The notes below the pieces were generated by a model. That model searched no databases and was not told where the DNA came from. It saw nothing but the letters and a program-made list of their open reading frames with translations. DNA of 64,000 bases from Corynebacterium humireducens NBRC 106098 = DSM 45392 (lineage in GTDB: Bacteria > Actinomycetota > Actinomycetes > Mycobacteriales > Mycobacteriaceae): the NCBI RefSeq assembly GCF_000819445.1, contig NZ_CP005286.1, positions 2,108,001 to 2,172,000 on the forward strand, given 5' to 3'. This document shows positions 47,803 through 57,851 of this stretch, one piece after another (the stretch's first letter is position 1; each line of letters opens with the position of its first letter). The position numbers were made by a program, and so were the translations under genes.

Positions 47803-48122
47803 CCGTGAGCCATCCCCGCACGCAACTCAACCCCGCGTTCCAGAATCCGCTGCGCTTCTCGCTCATGGCAACCCTCGCCGGCGTCACGGACATCACCTTC
47901 CGTCAGGCCCGCGATTACCTGCAGACCACCGACTCCACCCTGTCCAAGCATGCCTCCGCCCTCGAGGAGCTGGGGTTGGTGCAGGTGAAGAAGTCCTTCG
48001 TCGGCAAGCGGCCTCTGACCCGGCTGGCGCTGACGAAGGAGGGCGGGCAGGCGTGGCGGGAGCACCTCGCCGCGCTGCGCGCCATCGCCGAGGGACCGGG
48101 AGTTTTCCCCGCCGACGAGTGA
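47799..48122 (+). CDS. Winged-helix DNA-binding protein (HTH_34/MarR-like)
   Basis: A 107-residue regulator: LRFSLMATLAGVTDITFRQARDYLQTTDSTLSKHASALEELGLVQVKKSFVGKRPLTRLALTKEGG is the winged helix of the small HTH_34 group, which often controls an adjacent membrane gene. It uses GTG 47799, overlapping the upstream stop; a GTG at 47805 is a second candidate. The perfect inverted repeat at the promoter could be its operator. Confidence 0.85.
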   Translation: MTVSHPRTQLNPAFQNPLRFSLMATLAGVTDITFRQARDYLQTTDSTLSKHASALEELGLVQVKKSFVGKRPLTRLALTKEGGQAWREHLAALRAIAEGPGVFPADE

Positions 48123-48154
48123 CCGGTGCCACATCAGTCGCGTAGAATAAGACC

Positions 48155-48298
48155 ATGACCACTCCCAACACAGACCCCCGAGACCCCACACCCATCTCCG
48201 ACCCGGACGCCCCGAAGCAGCGCGCCCAGGACGACCACAAGGTCGCCAAGAATCCACCCGCCGACGAGCGTTACCGGCCGGATGAGTCCGACGAGTAG
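48155..48298 (+). CDS. Small hydrophilic protein of 47 residues
   Basis: A short ORF missed by length cut-offs: MTTPNTDPRDPTPISDP... to ...RYRPDESDE, ending TAG at 48296. TAGAAT (48143-48148) lies 6 nt before the ATG, the spacing of a leaderless promoter. The protein is rich in Pro, Asp, Glu and Lys, with no hydrophobic part, so it is probably disordered. Its last 28 nt overlap the 3' end of the convergent acpS. I do not recognise it. Confidence 0.55.
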   Translation: MTTPNTDPRDPTPISDPDAPKQRAQDDHKVAKNPPADERYRPDESDE

Positions 48299-48687
48299 AC
48301 CAGACACGTGGCCACGGCGGTGTCGCCGTCGTGGCTGATGGACAGGCTCGTCGTCACCGGCCCCAGGCTGGCGGCGACGGCCTTCTCCACTTCCCCGTGC
48401 GTCACCACGGCCACCCTCCCCCACCGGTCGGGCTGCACCTCGATCTCCCGGAAGTCCACCAGGTCGGGGCTGAGCACCGGCGGACGCCCGTAGATGGCCT
48501 GTGACCACGCCTTGATGAACGCCTCCTTCGCCGCCCACCGGCCGGCGAGGTGCAGCGCGCGGTCCGGTCTCTGCGCCGCGACGCGCAGCTCGAGGACGGT
48601 GAACACCTCCTCGAAGCGGGAGCCCGGCCTGTCGAGCTGCTCGCGGAAGCCGGGCACGTGGACGATGTCGACGCCGATGTGGTGCAT
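48271..48687 (-). CDS. acpS: Holo-[acyl-carrier-protein] synthase
   Basis: A 138-residue enzyme that attaches 4'-phosphopantetheine to the FAS-I ACP domain. HHIGVDIVHVPGFREQL holds the Mg-binding Asp, and HLAGRWAAKEAFIKAWSQ the catalytic Glu-Lys; SLSISHDGDTAVATCLV is the terminal motif. The ATG at 48687 is 7 nt after CACAAT (leaderless) and aligns with known AcpS starts, so it is preferred over 48696. It lies directly downstream of fas, matching the shared pathway. Confidence 0.93.
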   Translation of the reverse strand: MHHIGVDIVHVPGFREQLDRPGSRFEEVFTVLELRVAAQRPDRALHLAGRWAAKEAFIKAWSQAIYGRPPVLSPDLVDFREIEVQPDRWGRVAVVTHGEVEKAVAASLGPVTTSLSISHDGDTAVATCLVYSSDSSGR

Positions 48688-48721
48688 GCCCGCCATTGTG
48701 CCCCACGGCGTCGGAAAGCAG

Positions 48722-48753
48722 GAAGGCCCGCACTCCGGGGAGTGCGGGCCTTC
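48722..48753 (-). terminator. Terminator after fas
   Basis: A perfect 14-bp stem GAAGGCCCGCACTC/GAGTGCGGGCCTTC with a CGGG loop lies 11 nt beyond the fas stop; the minus strand continues CTGCTTTCC. The stem nearly duplicates that of the ettA terminator. It separates fas from acpS. Confidence 0.75.
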
Positions 48754-48764
48754 AGCGTTGCGGG

Positions 48765-51700
48765 CTAGCCGATCTCGGCGCCGGTGCGCAGGACACCGTC
48801 GACGAGGCGGGCGTCGTGATCCAGGAGGATCGCGGCCTCACGCTGCTTCACGGCCTCACCGGTGCCACCGAGGTTGCGGTCGGTCGGGCGCTCGTAGAGA
48901 GCGGCACCGCCGTACATGGCCTCGGTGATGCGGCGCAGGCCGGCCTCCTCGCGGGCGGTGGACACGCGGACCCACTCGGCGGCGGCGTCCTGGCCACGCT
49001 CCTGACGGAGGGCCTCCAGGAACGCACCCGGGTGGACGACCGCGACCAGCGCGGACACGTGGCCGAAGCCGAGGGAGGTGACCAGGCCGGCCTTCGGGGC
49101 ACGCTCGGCCAGGTTGAGCGGCTTCCGCAGCCACACCAGGTGCTGGTGGCGGGCCAGGACCGGGTCGACGGAGTCGAGCGACATGTTCGCCGGGACGATG
49201 CCGGAACGCAGGACCTGCGTCAGGCCGATCATCTGGAAGGCGGCGGCACCGCCCTTGGCGTGGCCGGTGAGCGTCTTCTGGGAGATGACGTACAGCGGGT
49301 TGCCGTCGCTGCGGCCCACGGAGGCGGCGATGCGCTCGTGCAGGTCCGACTCGTTCGGGTCGTTGGCGTTGGTGGAGGTGTCGTGCTTGGAGATGATGGC
49401 CACCTCGTCGGCGGAGACACCCACCGCGGCGAGCTGCGTCGCCAGGCGGGACTCGGCGCCACCGCGGGCCGCACCCAGGGCACCCAGGCCCGGGGCCGGG
49501 ATGGAGGTGTGTGCACCGTCGGCGAAGGACTCGGCGAAGGCGACGACACCCAGGACCGGCAGGCCGAGGTCGGCGGCGACGGAGCCGCGGGCCAGCAGCA
49601 CGGTGCCGCCACCCTCGGACTCGATGAAGCCGCCACGACGACGGTCGTTGGCGCGGGAGAAGTAGCGGTGCTCGATGCCCTTGTTCTCCATCTCGGTGGA
49701 GTCGGCGGTGGCCGCCATGTCACCGAAGCCGGTGATGCCCTCGATGGAGAGGTCGTCGAGGCCGCCGGCGACGACGAAGTCGGCCTTGCCGAGGGCGATC
49801 TTGTCGTAGCCCTCCTCCACGGAGACGGCGGCGGTGGCGCAGGCGGCGACCGGGTGGATCATCTGGCCGTAGCCACCGACGTAGGACTGCATGACGTGCG
49901 CGGCGACGACGTTCGGCAGGGCCTCCTGCAGGATGTCGTTCGCGCGCGGCTCGGCGAGCAGGCCGTCGATGTAGAGGGAGCGCATCGACTCGACGCCGCC
50001 CATGCCGGTGCCCTGGGTGGAGGACACGCGGGCCGGGTGGACCTCACGCAGCAGTTCCGCCGGGGTGAAGCCGGAGGAGAGGAACGCGTCGACGGTGCAG
50101 ACGAGGTTCCACAGTGCGAGGCGGTCGAGGTTGTCGATCATGTCGGCGGGGATGCCGTACACGGACGGGTCGAAGCCCTCGGGGATCTGGCCGCCGACGA
50201 AGCGCGACATGGTGGTGCGGCGCGGGACGCGGACGGCGGAGCCGGCGTGGCGGACGACGGTCCACTCGCCGGACTCCTCGTCGTAGAACGCGGAGGTGTG
50301 GTCCGGCTCGGAGTCGACGAAGGTCTTGGCCTCCTCCTTGGAGGCGACGGAGAAGGACAGGTCCTTGTCCAGGTAGACGGTGGTCAGCTCCGGCGCCAGG
50401 TTGTCGACCATGAAGAAGTCGTCGTGGTAGCGGCGGACGCCGACCTTGCCCAGGACCTCGTCGTGGAAGCGGTCGTGGATGTCCTCCTCGGCGATCTCGT
50501 TCTCGTCGTTGTCGTACCAGGCGCCGTTGTCCCAGCGGATGAGGCCCATGGTCCAGGCGAGCTCGATGACGCCGGCGGCGGTGAGGTCGCCGGTGAGCTC
50601 GGCGTCGAAACGCGTGCGTGCGGAGCCGTAGGGGCCCAGCTCGCCGGCGCCGACGATGACGATCATGTCCTCGAGCTTCTGGGTCACGCCGGTGAAGTCC
50701 GGCGCGGTCCACTCGAAGCGGCGGTACGGGGTCGGCAGGGCGGTGAGGGTGCGCGGCTCCTCGACGTCCTGCTTGTCGACGCCCGCCGCCTCCGCCTCCG
50801 CGGCGGCCTCGGCGGCCAGCTGGGAGATGTTGACGTCGGACTCACCGAGACCACCCGTGTAGTCCACGGTGACCGGGGACTGGGCGGCGGCGGCGCGGAC
50901 CTCGTCGGTGATCTGGGAGACGAGCAGCTCGGCCATCTCCTCGTTGGAGAAGGTGCGCACGCCCTTGGACTCGATGGTCTCGACGAGCGGGTCGTTGCCG
51001 CCCATGAGGCCGGTGCCGCGGACCCAGCCGATGAAGGCGTGGACGAGGCTGGTGCGGTCGCCCCAGACCGGCTCGGCGTGCCAGCGGGTGACCAGTGCGT
51101 CGAGGGAGGCCTTGGACTCGCCGTAGGCGCCGTCGCCGCCGAAGCGGCCACGGTTCGGGGAGCCCGGGAGGACGACGTGGAGTCGCTTGCCGACGTGCGT
51201 GTCGGCGCCGATCTCGGACAGGCCGGCGATGAGCCGCTCGACGGCCCACAGCAGCAGGCGCATCTGGGACTCGGCGGTCGGGCCGGCGTCGGCGAGGGAA
51301 CCCATGACGCGCGGTGCGGCGAACGGGAAGAGCAGGGTCGGGATGAGGGCCTTCTTGAGGACCTTCTTCTGACCGTTGACCGTGGCGGTCTGCTCGTTGC
51401 CGATCCACTCGATGACGGCGTCGAGGTCCGCGTAGGAGCTCAGGTTCGCCGGGACGACCCACAGTGCGGCGGTGCCGCGGGCGGTGGTGGCGTACAGGTT
51501 CTTGTAGTACGTCAGGCGCGAGTGCGACAGGTTCGAGGTGGTGACCACGACGGTGGCGCCACCCTGCAGCAGCTCGGCGACGACGCCGGCGGCGATGGAG
51601 TTCGGGGACGCACCGGTGACGACGGCGACGTCGCTGCTGAACTGCAGCGCGTCGGTGTCGCGGGCCTGGGCGGCCAGCTCGGTGAGGCCGAGGTACTCCG

Positions 51701-54700
51701 CCTGCTTGGCGACGTTCTCGCCCGCGCCCGTCACGTCCACGTCGGCGGCGTCGAGCTCGCCGAGGGACACGCGGGTGAGGTCCTCGCGGGCGGAGGCCCA
51801 GCGGTCGTCGAGAAGCACGGCCTTGTCGGCGCTGAAGCTCGGGGCGACCTGGCGCGGCCAGTCGGAGCCCAGCTCGCGGGAGACCAGGTCGAACAGGGCG
51901 GCGTACTCGTCGCCCTCGTCCTCGAGGTTCTCGGACTCGATCTCGGAGATTCCCAGCTGGGACAGGATGGTGCGGGCGGTCTCCGCCAGGACACCTTCCC
52001 TGCCGGTGACCTGCTCGGCGAACTCGCCGAGTGCGGCGGAGTCGACGACGCCACCGGCGCCACCACCCGCGGACGGCAGGCCCACGGCGACGCCGCGGCG
52101 GGCGGCGACGGCCTGGACGGCGGCGTCGATGAGCGCGTCGAGGTCACCCGCGTTGGACGGGGAGGCCGGGGACAGGGTGGCCAGGTCGCCACCACGCAGG
52201 GAGGCACCCTCGCGGGCACCGATGACCACCTCGGCGACGACGTGGTCGGCCCAGCCCTGACCCAGCTGCCAGGTGCCGGTGACGCGCTCGGAGATGTAGT
52301 TCGGCTTCTTGCCGGACGGGCCGGTGATGCGGCGCAGGGCGTCGGCGGCGGCGTCACCGAGGACCGGGCCGAAGGCCTTGTAACCCTTGGCCATCTTGGT
52401 GACGGTCTGCTTCAGGGCGGACAGCTCGGCGTCGGCGGCACCGTCGATGGCGCCGAGGCCGAACTCCACGCCGAGGTCCAGCAGCAGCTGGTTACGGCGG
52501 GACGAGACGCCCTCGACGAGGGTCTCGATGGAGTCGGTGGCACCCATCTGGTCCGGGCGGACCTTGGTCCAGATGGCGATGAGCATCTCGGTGGCGTCGG
52601 ACGGGGTGAACTCGATGTCGTCCGGGGTGCCGGCACCTGCGGCGGGCGCCGGGGCGGGGGCCGCCGTGACGGGGACGGTGTCCCCGGTCGGGGCGTTGGC
52701 GACGACCGGGGCCGGGCCCGCGGTGGACTTCTTCGCCGGTGCGGCCTCCTCGGCCTCCGGGACGACGTCCGCGGCGACCTCGCGCACGATCTCGTCGGTG
52801 GCGAACACGACCGGGCGGTCACGCTCGACGTTGAGCACCTCGATCGGGGTGCCGGCGTACTGCGGCAGGCGCAGGGTCTGGCCCATCATGTTGGCCAGGG
52901 TCGGGGCGGAACCGACGCCGACCTCGACGAAGCGGTCGACGCCCAGGTCACGCAGGATGAGGTCCTGCGTCTCGATCCAGCGGACCGGGGAGGCGAACTG
53001 CCAGGCCAGGAGCTCGATGAGCAGGGTGCGGCCCAGCTTCTGCGGGTCGGCGGCGGCGGCGTCGAAGTCGGCGAGGATCTCGTCGATGTACGGGGAGGAG
53101 ACGACCTCGGTGATGGACTCCACGAAGTCGCGGGTCAGCTCGAACGGGCGGGCCACGAGGTTCGGGATGTACCGGTCGACCAGGATGTCCAGGTTGATGG
53201 TCTCCGGGATGAGCGAGTCGAGGTGCTCGCGGAAGTCGCCCACGCCGTCACGCAGGTGGCTGGAGTGGAACGGGACGTCGATACCCGGGATCATGATGAA
53301 CGCGCGCTGGCCCGGTGCCTTCTCCTCGGCGTCCGCCTTGAGGGCGGCGAGGCCGGCACGGGTACCGGCGACGGCGTACTGGACGCCGGCGATGTTGTAG
53401 TTCACGATCTCCAGGAACTCGCCGGTCTTCTCCGACATCTCCTGGACGTAGCCGAAGACGTTGTCGGCGGTCAGCCGCATCTTGTTCGGACGCAGGGCGG
53501 CGAGGCCGTAGTTGGAGTTGCCCTCCGCGTCGCGCTCGACCAGGCGGTGCATGGTGAGGCCGCGGCGGTAGACGATCTCCACGACGGACTCCAGCGAGAG
53601 GACGCCGGAGTAGGCGGCCAGGGCGTTGTACTCACCGACGGAGTGGCCGGCGAAGTAGGCGCGCTGGTTGAGGGCGTCGGCCTCGCGCATCTCGGCGATC
53701 TGGGCGCAGCCCAGGGTGGCCATGGCGACCTGGGTGAACTGGGTGAGGAAGAGCACGCCGTCCGGGTGGTGGAAGCGCTCCCCACCGACGACGACCTCGG
53801 TCGGGTTGTTCTTGACGATCTCCAGGACGGAGAAGCCCAGCTTGCCACGGGTGTGGCGGTCGGCGCGGTCCCAGACCTCACGCGCGGCGGCGGAGGAGGC
53901 ACGGGAGTCCATGCCCATGCCCTGGGACTGGATGCCCTGGCCCGGGAAGCCGTAGAACGTGGTCGGGGCGGCCATGACGGCGGTCGCGGTGAGGACCATG
54001 TTGCCGCCGACGGTGGCGGTGACGGAACGGACCTCGCCGTGGCCCGGACGGTTGTCCACGCCGGAGCGCTCGACGGTGAACTCGATGACCTCGCCCGGCA
54101 GGACCGGGGCGAGCATCGTGGCGGTGTACTCCACGACGCGGCCCGGGGTGGTGGACGCGCTGTCGTCGGAGTAGCCCGCACCGGCGACGAGCTCGCCGAT
54201 GGCGGAGGTCCACATGCCGTGGACGATGACGCCCGGCAGGCCGGCGAGGCCGGCGGCGGTGTCGGACACGTGGATCGGGTTGCGGTCGCCGGAGACGACG
54301 GCGAAGGGGTGCATGGACTCCGGCGCCACGACGCGCGCGTAGGCGCGGAAGGAACGCGGAGTGTCCACGACGGAGGGCAGCACCGAGGTGTTGGTGCGGG
54401 CGGTCATCTTGCCGTTGCGGCCGCGGATGGCGAAGCGCTCGGAGAGCTTGGCCAGCGGCTCGCCGTCGGCGGAGATCTGCGCGCGGACGACGACGAGGCG
54501 ACCCATGTCGGTGTCGGAAACCTCGTCGGCGGTGGCGGTGATCTGCAGGTCGACGGCACCGTCGGTGAGCTCCGGCAGCTCGTCGAGCATGGTCAGGTGG
54601 TGCTCGAGGTGGACCAGCGACAGCATGCCCTCGACCACGGAGGCGGAGTCGGTGCCGGGGACGACCGCGGAGCGGACGGCGGCGAAGACGGCGGGCCAGG

Positions 54701-57700
54701 CGCGGCCGACGAGGACGTCGGGGGCGGTGCCCTGGGTGACCAGGTCGGACGGCAGGTAGCCGGCGGTGACGTTGTTGTAGTCGGCCAGGTGGCCGGCGTC
54801 GAGGGTCGTCGTCCAGGAGGCGACGCCGTCGGCGGCGACCGGGGCGAGCTCGCCACCGGCGGCGACGCGGGTGAGCTCGGCCATGGCGGCCTCGGCGTCC
54901 TCCACGGTGACCTGCGGGTTGGCGGACAGCGGGGCGTCGGCCGGGACGGTGAAGCGGATGGTCAGGTCCGTGGTGGTGCCGGCGGCGGTGGAGCCGGCCA
55001 GCGGGACGGTGAGCACGGCGTGCTCGGCGTCCTCGGCGACGAGGCGGGCGCCGGTGGCGGCGTGGGCGGCGGACTGGCGGTCCTCGGCGAGGGTCCACTG
55101 GTCGGTGTCGCCGAGGCGCTCGATGTAGGAGGGCTGCTGGCGGCCGGCCCAGTAGGTGCCCGGCGCGGTGAGGACGCGCTCGACGACGGAGTCGGTGACC
55201 TCGACGGCGGTCTCGCCGGCGTCGAGAAGCGCGTCGATGGAGGCCTGGTTGAAGCGGCCCAGCAGCTCGGCGACCGGCTCGTTGGCGCGGGTGATGCCCG
55301 CGACGGCGGCGGTGCCCGGGATGATGCAGACCTGGTCGGCGTCGTAACGCTCGTCGTGGGCCTGCCACAGGGAGTCGGAGCGCCACCAGCGGCGGACGTC
55401 ACCGTCGATGACGGGGACGAAGTTGGCCGGCTTGCCCGGGTTGAGCAGCAGCTTGTTGAACCAGGCGCGGTCCGCCGGGTGCAGCAGGTCGCGCTCGGCG
55501 AAGGGGTAGAGCTCGACGAGCTTCTCGACGGCCGCCGTCGGGTTGTCCGCGTCGACGTCGATCTGGGCCTCGAACTGGCCGTGGTCGGTGTCGGTGAGGC
55601 GGGCCTCGGCGCGGCCGACCATGTCGGCGAAGCGGTTGAACCAGGACACGTCGGTCCACTCGCCCTGGTAGGGGCCGGAGACCTCGAGGTAGCGGTTGAG
55701 CCACTCGGCGTAGGTCATGGTCTCGACGTCGCCGAAGTAGGGCTTACAGGTCTTGTTGATGGCCTCGATGATCTCCTCACGACGGGCGACCGCGGCCTCG
55801 TCGTCACCGGCGACCTCGTCGAGGAGGCGGCCGGCCTTGGCGAAGGAGTTCTCGATCTCGTAGAGGTCGGCACCCAGCTGGGAGCGGCCGGAGGCGACGC
55901 CACCGGCCTCGCGGCCGGCGCCGGCCCACTCGTCGGTGCCGGGGGCGTCGACGAGCGCCTGCTTGACGGACTCGGAGGCGGTGGACTCGAGGGTCGCCAT
56001 GGCGGCGGTGCCGATGAGGATGCCGTCGGTCGGCATGGCCGGCAGGTCGTACTTCTGCGCCCAGGTGCCGGTGATGTACTCGGCGGCGCGCTCCGGGGTG
56101 CCGATGCCGCCACCGACGATGAGGATGACGTTGTCGCGGTCGCGGATCTCGGCGTAGGTGGCGATGAGGAGCTCGTCGAGGTCCTCCCAGGAGTGGTGGC
56201 CACCGGCCTTGCCGCCCTCGACCTGGATGATGATCGGGATGCCGTCGACGTCGTCGGCGATCTTCAGCACGGCGCGGATGTGCTTGGCGGCACCCGGCTT
56301 GAACACGATCCACGGGAAGTTGGCGTCACGCAGCTCGCGGACGAGGGCGACGGCCTCGTCGTGGGGCGGCATGCCGGCGGTGATGATGACGCCGTCGATC
56401 GGGGCACCGTTGGCGCGGGCGCGCGGGACGAGGCGCTTGCCCTCGATCTGCATGCGCCACAGGTACGGGTTGAGGAACATGGAGTTGAACTGGGCGTTGA
56501 CGCCCGGCAGCAGCATGTCCTGCAGCTGCTCGAGGTGCTCGTGGAGCACGTCCTCGGTGACCTGGCCGCCACCGGCGAGCTCGGCCCAGTGGCCGGCGTT
56601 CGCCGCGGCGGCGACGATCTTCGGGTCGACGGTGGTGGGGGTCATGCCCGGCAGGGTCATCGGGGTGTAGCCGGTGACCTCGGTGAACTTCGTGACCAGG
56701 CGGACCTGGCCGTTGCGCTTCTCCAGGCGGGGGGCGAACTCGGACCAGTCACGCGGCAGCTCGGGGGCGAGGCCGGCGTCGAAGAGCTCGGCCTGGCCCT
56801 CGGTGTCGGAGACGGTGAGGACGCCGACGCCGCGGCCGGCGACGACGCGACGGGTCAGCGGGGTCATGCCGGCCTCGGGGCCGACCTCGAGGAGCCAGCG
56901 GGTGCCGGCGTTGACGGCGGCGTCCAGCTCGGCCGGGAAGTCGACCGGGGTGGTGAGCACGAGCTCGGCGGCGACGCGCGCGATGGCGGTGTCCAGGCCG
57001 GCCTTCTCCGCCCAGGCGACGGTCTGCTCGACGGCGGCCTCCATGGCCGGGTGGTGGAACGCGGTCTGGATCGGCAGCGGGTTGAAGCGCGGGTTGAAGG
57101 GCTCGCCGCCGCGCTCCTTGTTCTCGATGGCCTTGGCGTCGCGGGCGGCGAACTTGCCCAGCAGCTCCTGCACGGCGAGGAGGTCCTGCGGGCGGCCGAC
57201 CATGACGTAGGTGTCGCGGGTGTTGCGCAGACCGATGACGGGGCGGATCTCCTCCGGCACGTCGGCGGTGGCGTGGTCGATGGCCTGCTGCAGCTGCTCA
57301 CGGGTCACGCCGATGACGGACACCATCGGGGAGTTCTCGCCCTGCTGGATGAGGCCGGTGATGCGGGCGGTGCGGGTCATGGCGGCGCCGATGAGCTGCG
57401 CGATGGCGAGCAGGTCATCGGACTCGGCCTGTCCGTCGAGAAGCAGGGTGGCGAGCTTGCCCTGGGAGTGACCGACGGAGGCGACGGCCTTGTCCAGCTC
57501 GAGGCCCTGGCGGTCGAGGGACTCCAGGACGGCGAGCTGGGCGGTGAATACACCGGGGACGCTGACGGCGGCCTGCGCGGTGTCGAAGGTCGGGTTCTCC
57601 TCGCTGCGTGCCCAGGCGACGGGGTCGAAGCCGTGGGGACGGGTGCCGGCGAGCTCGTCGGCGACAGGCGCGAGCCTGGCCGCAGCGCCGTCGACAAGGG

Positions 57701-57851
57701 AGGTGACGGCGTTGCCGACACCGGCGGCGACGGCCGCGCGGAGGGTCTTCAACCAGTCGAATCCCTGGCCGGAGAAGGCCAGGGCAAACGGCTCGCGGTC
57801 GAAGCGGTTGATCAGTCGATCCGTCCCGAAGGAGGTGCTGTATTCGGTCAC
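48765..57851 (-). CDS. fas: Type I fatty acid synthase (single-chain)
   Basis: A 3028-residue multienzyme making C16-C18 acyl-CoAs as feedstock for mycolates. Order along the chain: acyltransferase (GHSQG, Ser129), enoyl reductase (TPTTVDPKIVAAAANAGHWAELAGGG), dehydratase with a hotdog motif (VIVHGMWTSAIGELV), malonyl/palmitoyl transferase (FAGHSVGEYNALAAYS), acyl carrier region around residue 1780 (DSIETLVEGVSSRRNQLLLDLG), ketoreductase (VVTGASPNSIAAGVV) and ketosynthase (ACATAAVSVEEGY, Cys2671; KTLTGHAKGGAA). GTG 57851 follows GGAG. Length matches C. glutamicum Fas; position matches cg2743 (fasA) as I recall. Upstream in-frame codons are non-coding. Confidence 0.96.
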   Translation of the reverse strand: MTEYSTSFGTDRLINRFDREPFALAFSGQGFDWLKTLRAAVAAGVGNAVTSLVDGAAARLAPVADELAGTRPHGFDPVAWARSEENPTFDTAQAAVSVPGVFTAQLAVLESLDRQGLELDKAVASVGHSQGKLATLLLDGQAESDDLLAIAQLIGAAMTRTARITGLIQQGENSPMVSVIGVTREQLQQAIDHATADVPEEIRPVIGLRNTRDTYVMVGRPQDLLAVQELLGKFAARDAKAIENKERGGEPFNPRFNPLPIQTAFHHPAMEAAVEQTVAWAEKAGLDTAIARVAAELVLTTPVDFPAELDAAVNAGTRWLLEVGPEAGMTPLTRRVVAGRGVGVLTVSDTEGQAELFDAGLAPELPRDWSEFAPRLEKRNGQVRLVTKFTEVTGYTPMTLPGMTPTTVDPKIVAAAANAGHWAELAGGGQVTEDVLHEHLEQLQDMLLPGVNAQFNSMFLNPYLWRMQIEGKRLVPRARANGAPIDGVIITAGMPPHDEAVALVRELRDANFPWIVFKPGAAKHIRAVLKIADDVDGIPIIIQVEGGKAGGHHSWEDLDELLIATYAEIRDRDNVILIVGGGIGTPERAAEYITGTWAQKYDLPAMPTDGILIGTAAMATLESTASESVKQALVDAPGTDEWAGAGREAGGVASGRSQLGADLYEIENSFAKAGRLLDEVAGDDEAAVARREEIIEAINKTCKPYFGDVETMTYAEWLNRYLEVSGPYQGEWTDVSWFNRFADMVGRAEARLTDTDHGQFEAQIDVDADNPTAAVEKLVELYPFAERDLLHPADRAWFNKLLLNPGKPANFVPVIDGDVRRWWRSDSLWQAHDERYDADQVCIIPGTAAVAGITRANEPVAELLGRFNQASIDALLDAGETAVEVTDSVVERVLTAPGTYWAGRQQPSYIERLGDTDQWTLAEDRQSAAHAATGARLVAEDAEHAVLTVPLAGSTAAGTTTDLTIRFTVPADAPLSANPQVTVEDAEAAMAELTRVAAGGELAPVAADGVASWTTTLDAGHLADYNNVTAGYLPSDLVTQGTAPDVLVGRAWPAVFAAVRSAVVPGTDSASVVEGMLSLVHLEHHLTMLDELPELTDGAVDLQITATADEVSDTDMGRLVVVRAQISADGEPLAKLSERFAIRGRNGKMTARTNTSVLPSVVDTPRSFRAYARVVAPESMHPFAVVSGDRNPIHVSDTAAGLAGLPGVIVHGMWTSAIGELVAGAGYSDDSASTTPGRVVEYTATMLAPVLPGEVIEFTVERSGVDNRPGHGEVRSVTATVGGNMVLTATAVMAAPTTFYGFPGQGIQSQGMGMDSRASSAAAREVWDRADRHTRGKLGFSVLEIVKNNPTEVVVGGERFHHPDGVLFLTQFTQVAMATLGCAQIAEMREADALNQRAYFAGHSVGEYNALAAYSGVLSLESVVEIVYRRGLTMHRLVERDAEGNSNYGLAALRPNKMRLTADNVFGYVQEMSEKTGEFLEIVNYNIAGVQYAVAGTRAGLAALKADAEEKAPGQRAFIMIPGIDVPFHSSHLRDGVGDFREHLDSLIPETINLDILVDRYIPNLVARPFELTRDFVESITEVVSSPYIDEILADFDAAAADPQKLGRTLLIELLAWQFASPVRWIETQDLILRDLGVDRFVEVGVGSAPTLANMMGQTLRLPQYAGTPIEVLNVERDRPVVFATDEIVREVAADVVPEAEEAAPAKKSTAGPAPVVANAPTGDTVPVTAAPAPAPAAGAGTPDDIEFTPSDATEMLIAIWTKVRPDQMGATDSIETLVEGVSSRRNQLLLDLGVEFGLGAIDGAADAELSALKQTVTKMAKGYKAFGPVLGDAAADALRRITGPSGKKPNYISERVTGTWQLGQGWADHVVAEVVIGAREGASLRGGDLATLSPASPSNAGDLDALIDAAVQAVAARRGVAVGLPSAGGGAGGVVDSAALGEFAEQVTGREGVLAETARTILSQLGISEIESENLEDEGDEYAALFDLVSRELGSDWPRQVAPSFSADKAVLLDDRWASAREDLTRVSLGELDAADVDVTGAGENVAKQAEYLGLTELAAQARDTDALQFSSDVAVVTGASPNSIAAGVVAELLQGGATVVVTTSNLSHSRLTYYKNLYATTARGTAALWVVPANLSSYADLDAVIEWIGNEQTATVNGQKKVLKKALIPTLLFPFAAPRVMGSLADAGPTAESQMRLLLWAVERLIAGLSEIGADTHVGKRLHVVLPGSPNRGRFGGDGAYGESKASLDALVTRWHAEPVWGDRTSLVHAFIGWVRGTGLMGGNDPLVETIESKGVRTFSNEEMAELLVSQITDEVRAAAAQSPVTVDYTGGLGESDVNISQLAAEAAAEAEAAGVDKQDVEEPRTLTALPTPYRRFEWTAPDFTGVTQKLEDMIVIVGAGELGPYGSARTRFDAELTGDLTAAGVIELAWTMGLIRWDNGAWYDNDENEIAEEDIHDRFHDEVLGKVGVRRYHDDFFMVDNLAPELTTVYLDKDLSFSVASKEEAKTFVDSEPDHTSAFYDEESGEWTVVRHAGSAVRVPRRTTMSRFVGGQIPEGFDPSVYGIPADMIDNLDRLALWNLVCTVDAFLSSGFTPAELLREVHPARVSSTQGTGMGGVESMRSLYIDGLLAEPRANDILQEALPNVVAAHVMQSYVGGYGQMIHPVAACATAAVSVEEGYDKIALGKADFVVAGGLDDLSIEGITGFGDMAATADSTEMENKGIEHRYFSRANDRRRGGFIESEGGGTVLLARGSVAADLGLPVLGVVAFAESFADGAHTSIPAPGLGALGAARGGAESRLATQLAAVGVSADEVAIISKHDTSTNANDPNESDLHERIAASVGRSDGNPLYVISQKTLTGHAKGGAAAFQMIGLTQVLRSGIVPANMSLDSVDPVLARHQHLVWLRKPLNLAERAPKAGLVTSLGFGHVSALVAVVHPGAFLEALRQERGQDAAAEWVRVSTAREEAGLRRITEAMYGGAALYERPTDRNLGGTGEAVKQREAAILLDHDARLVDGVLRTGAEIG

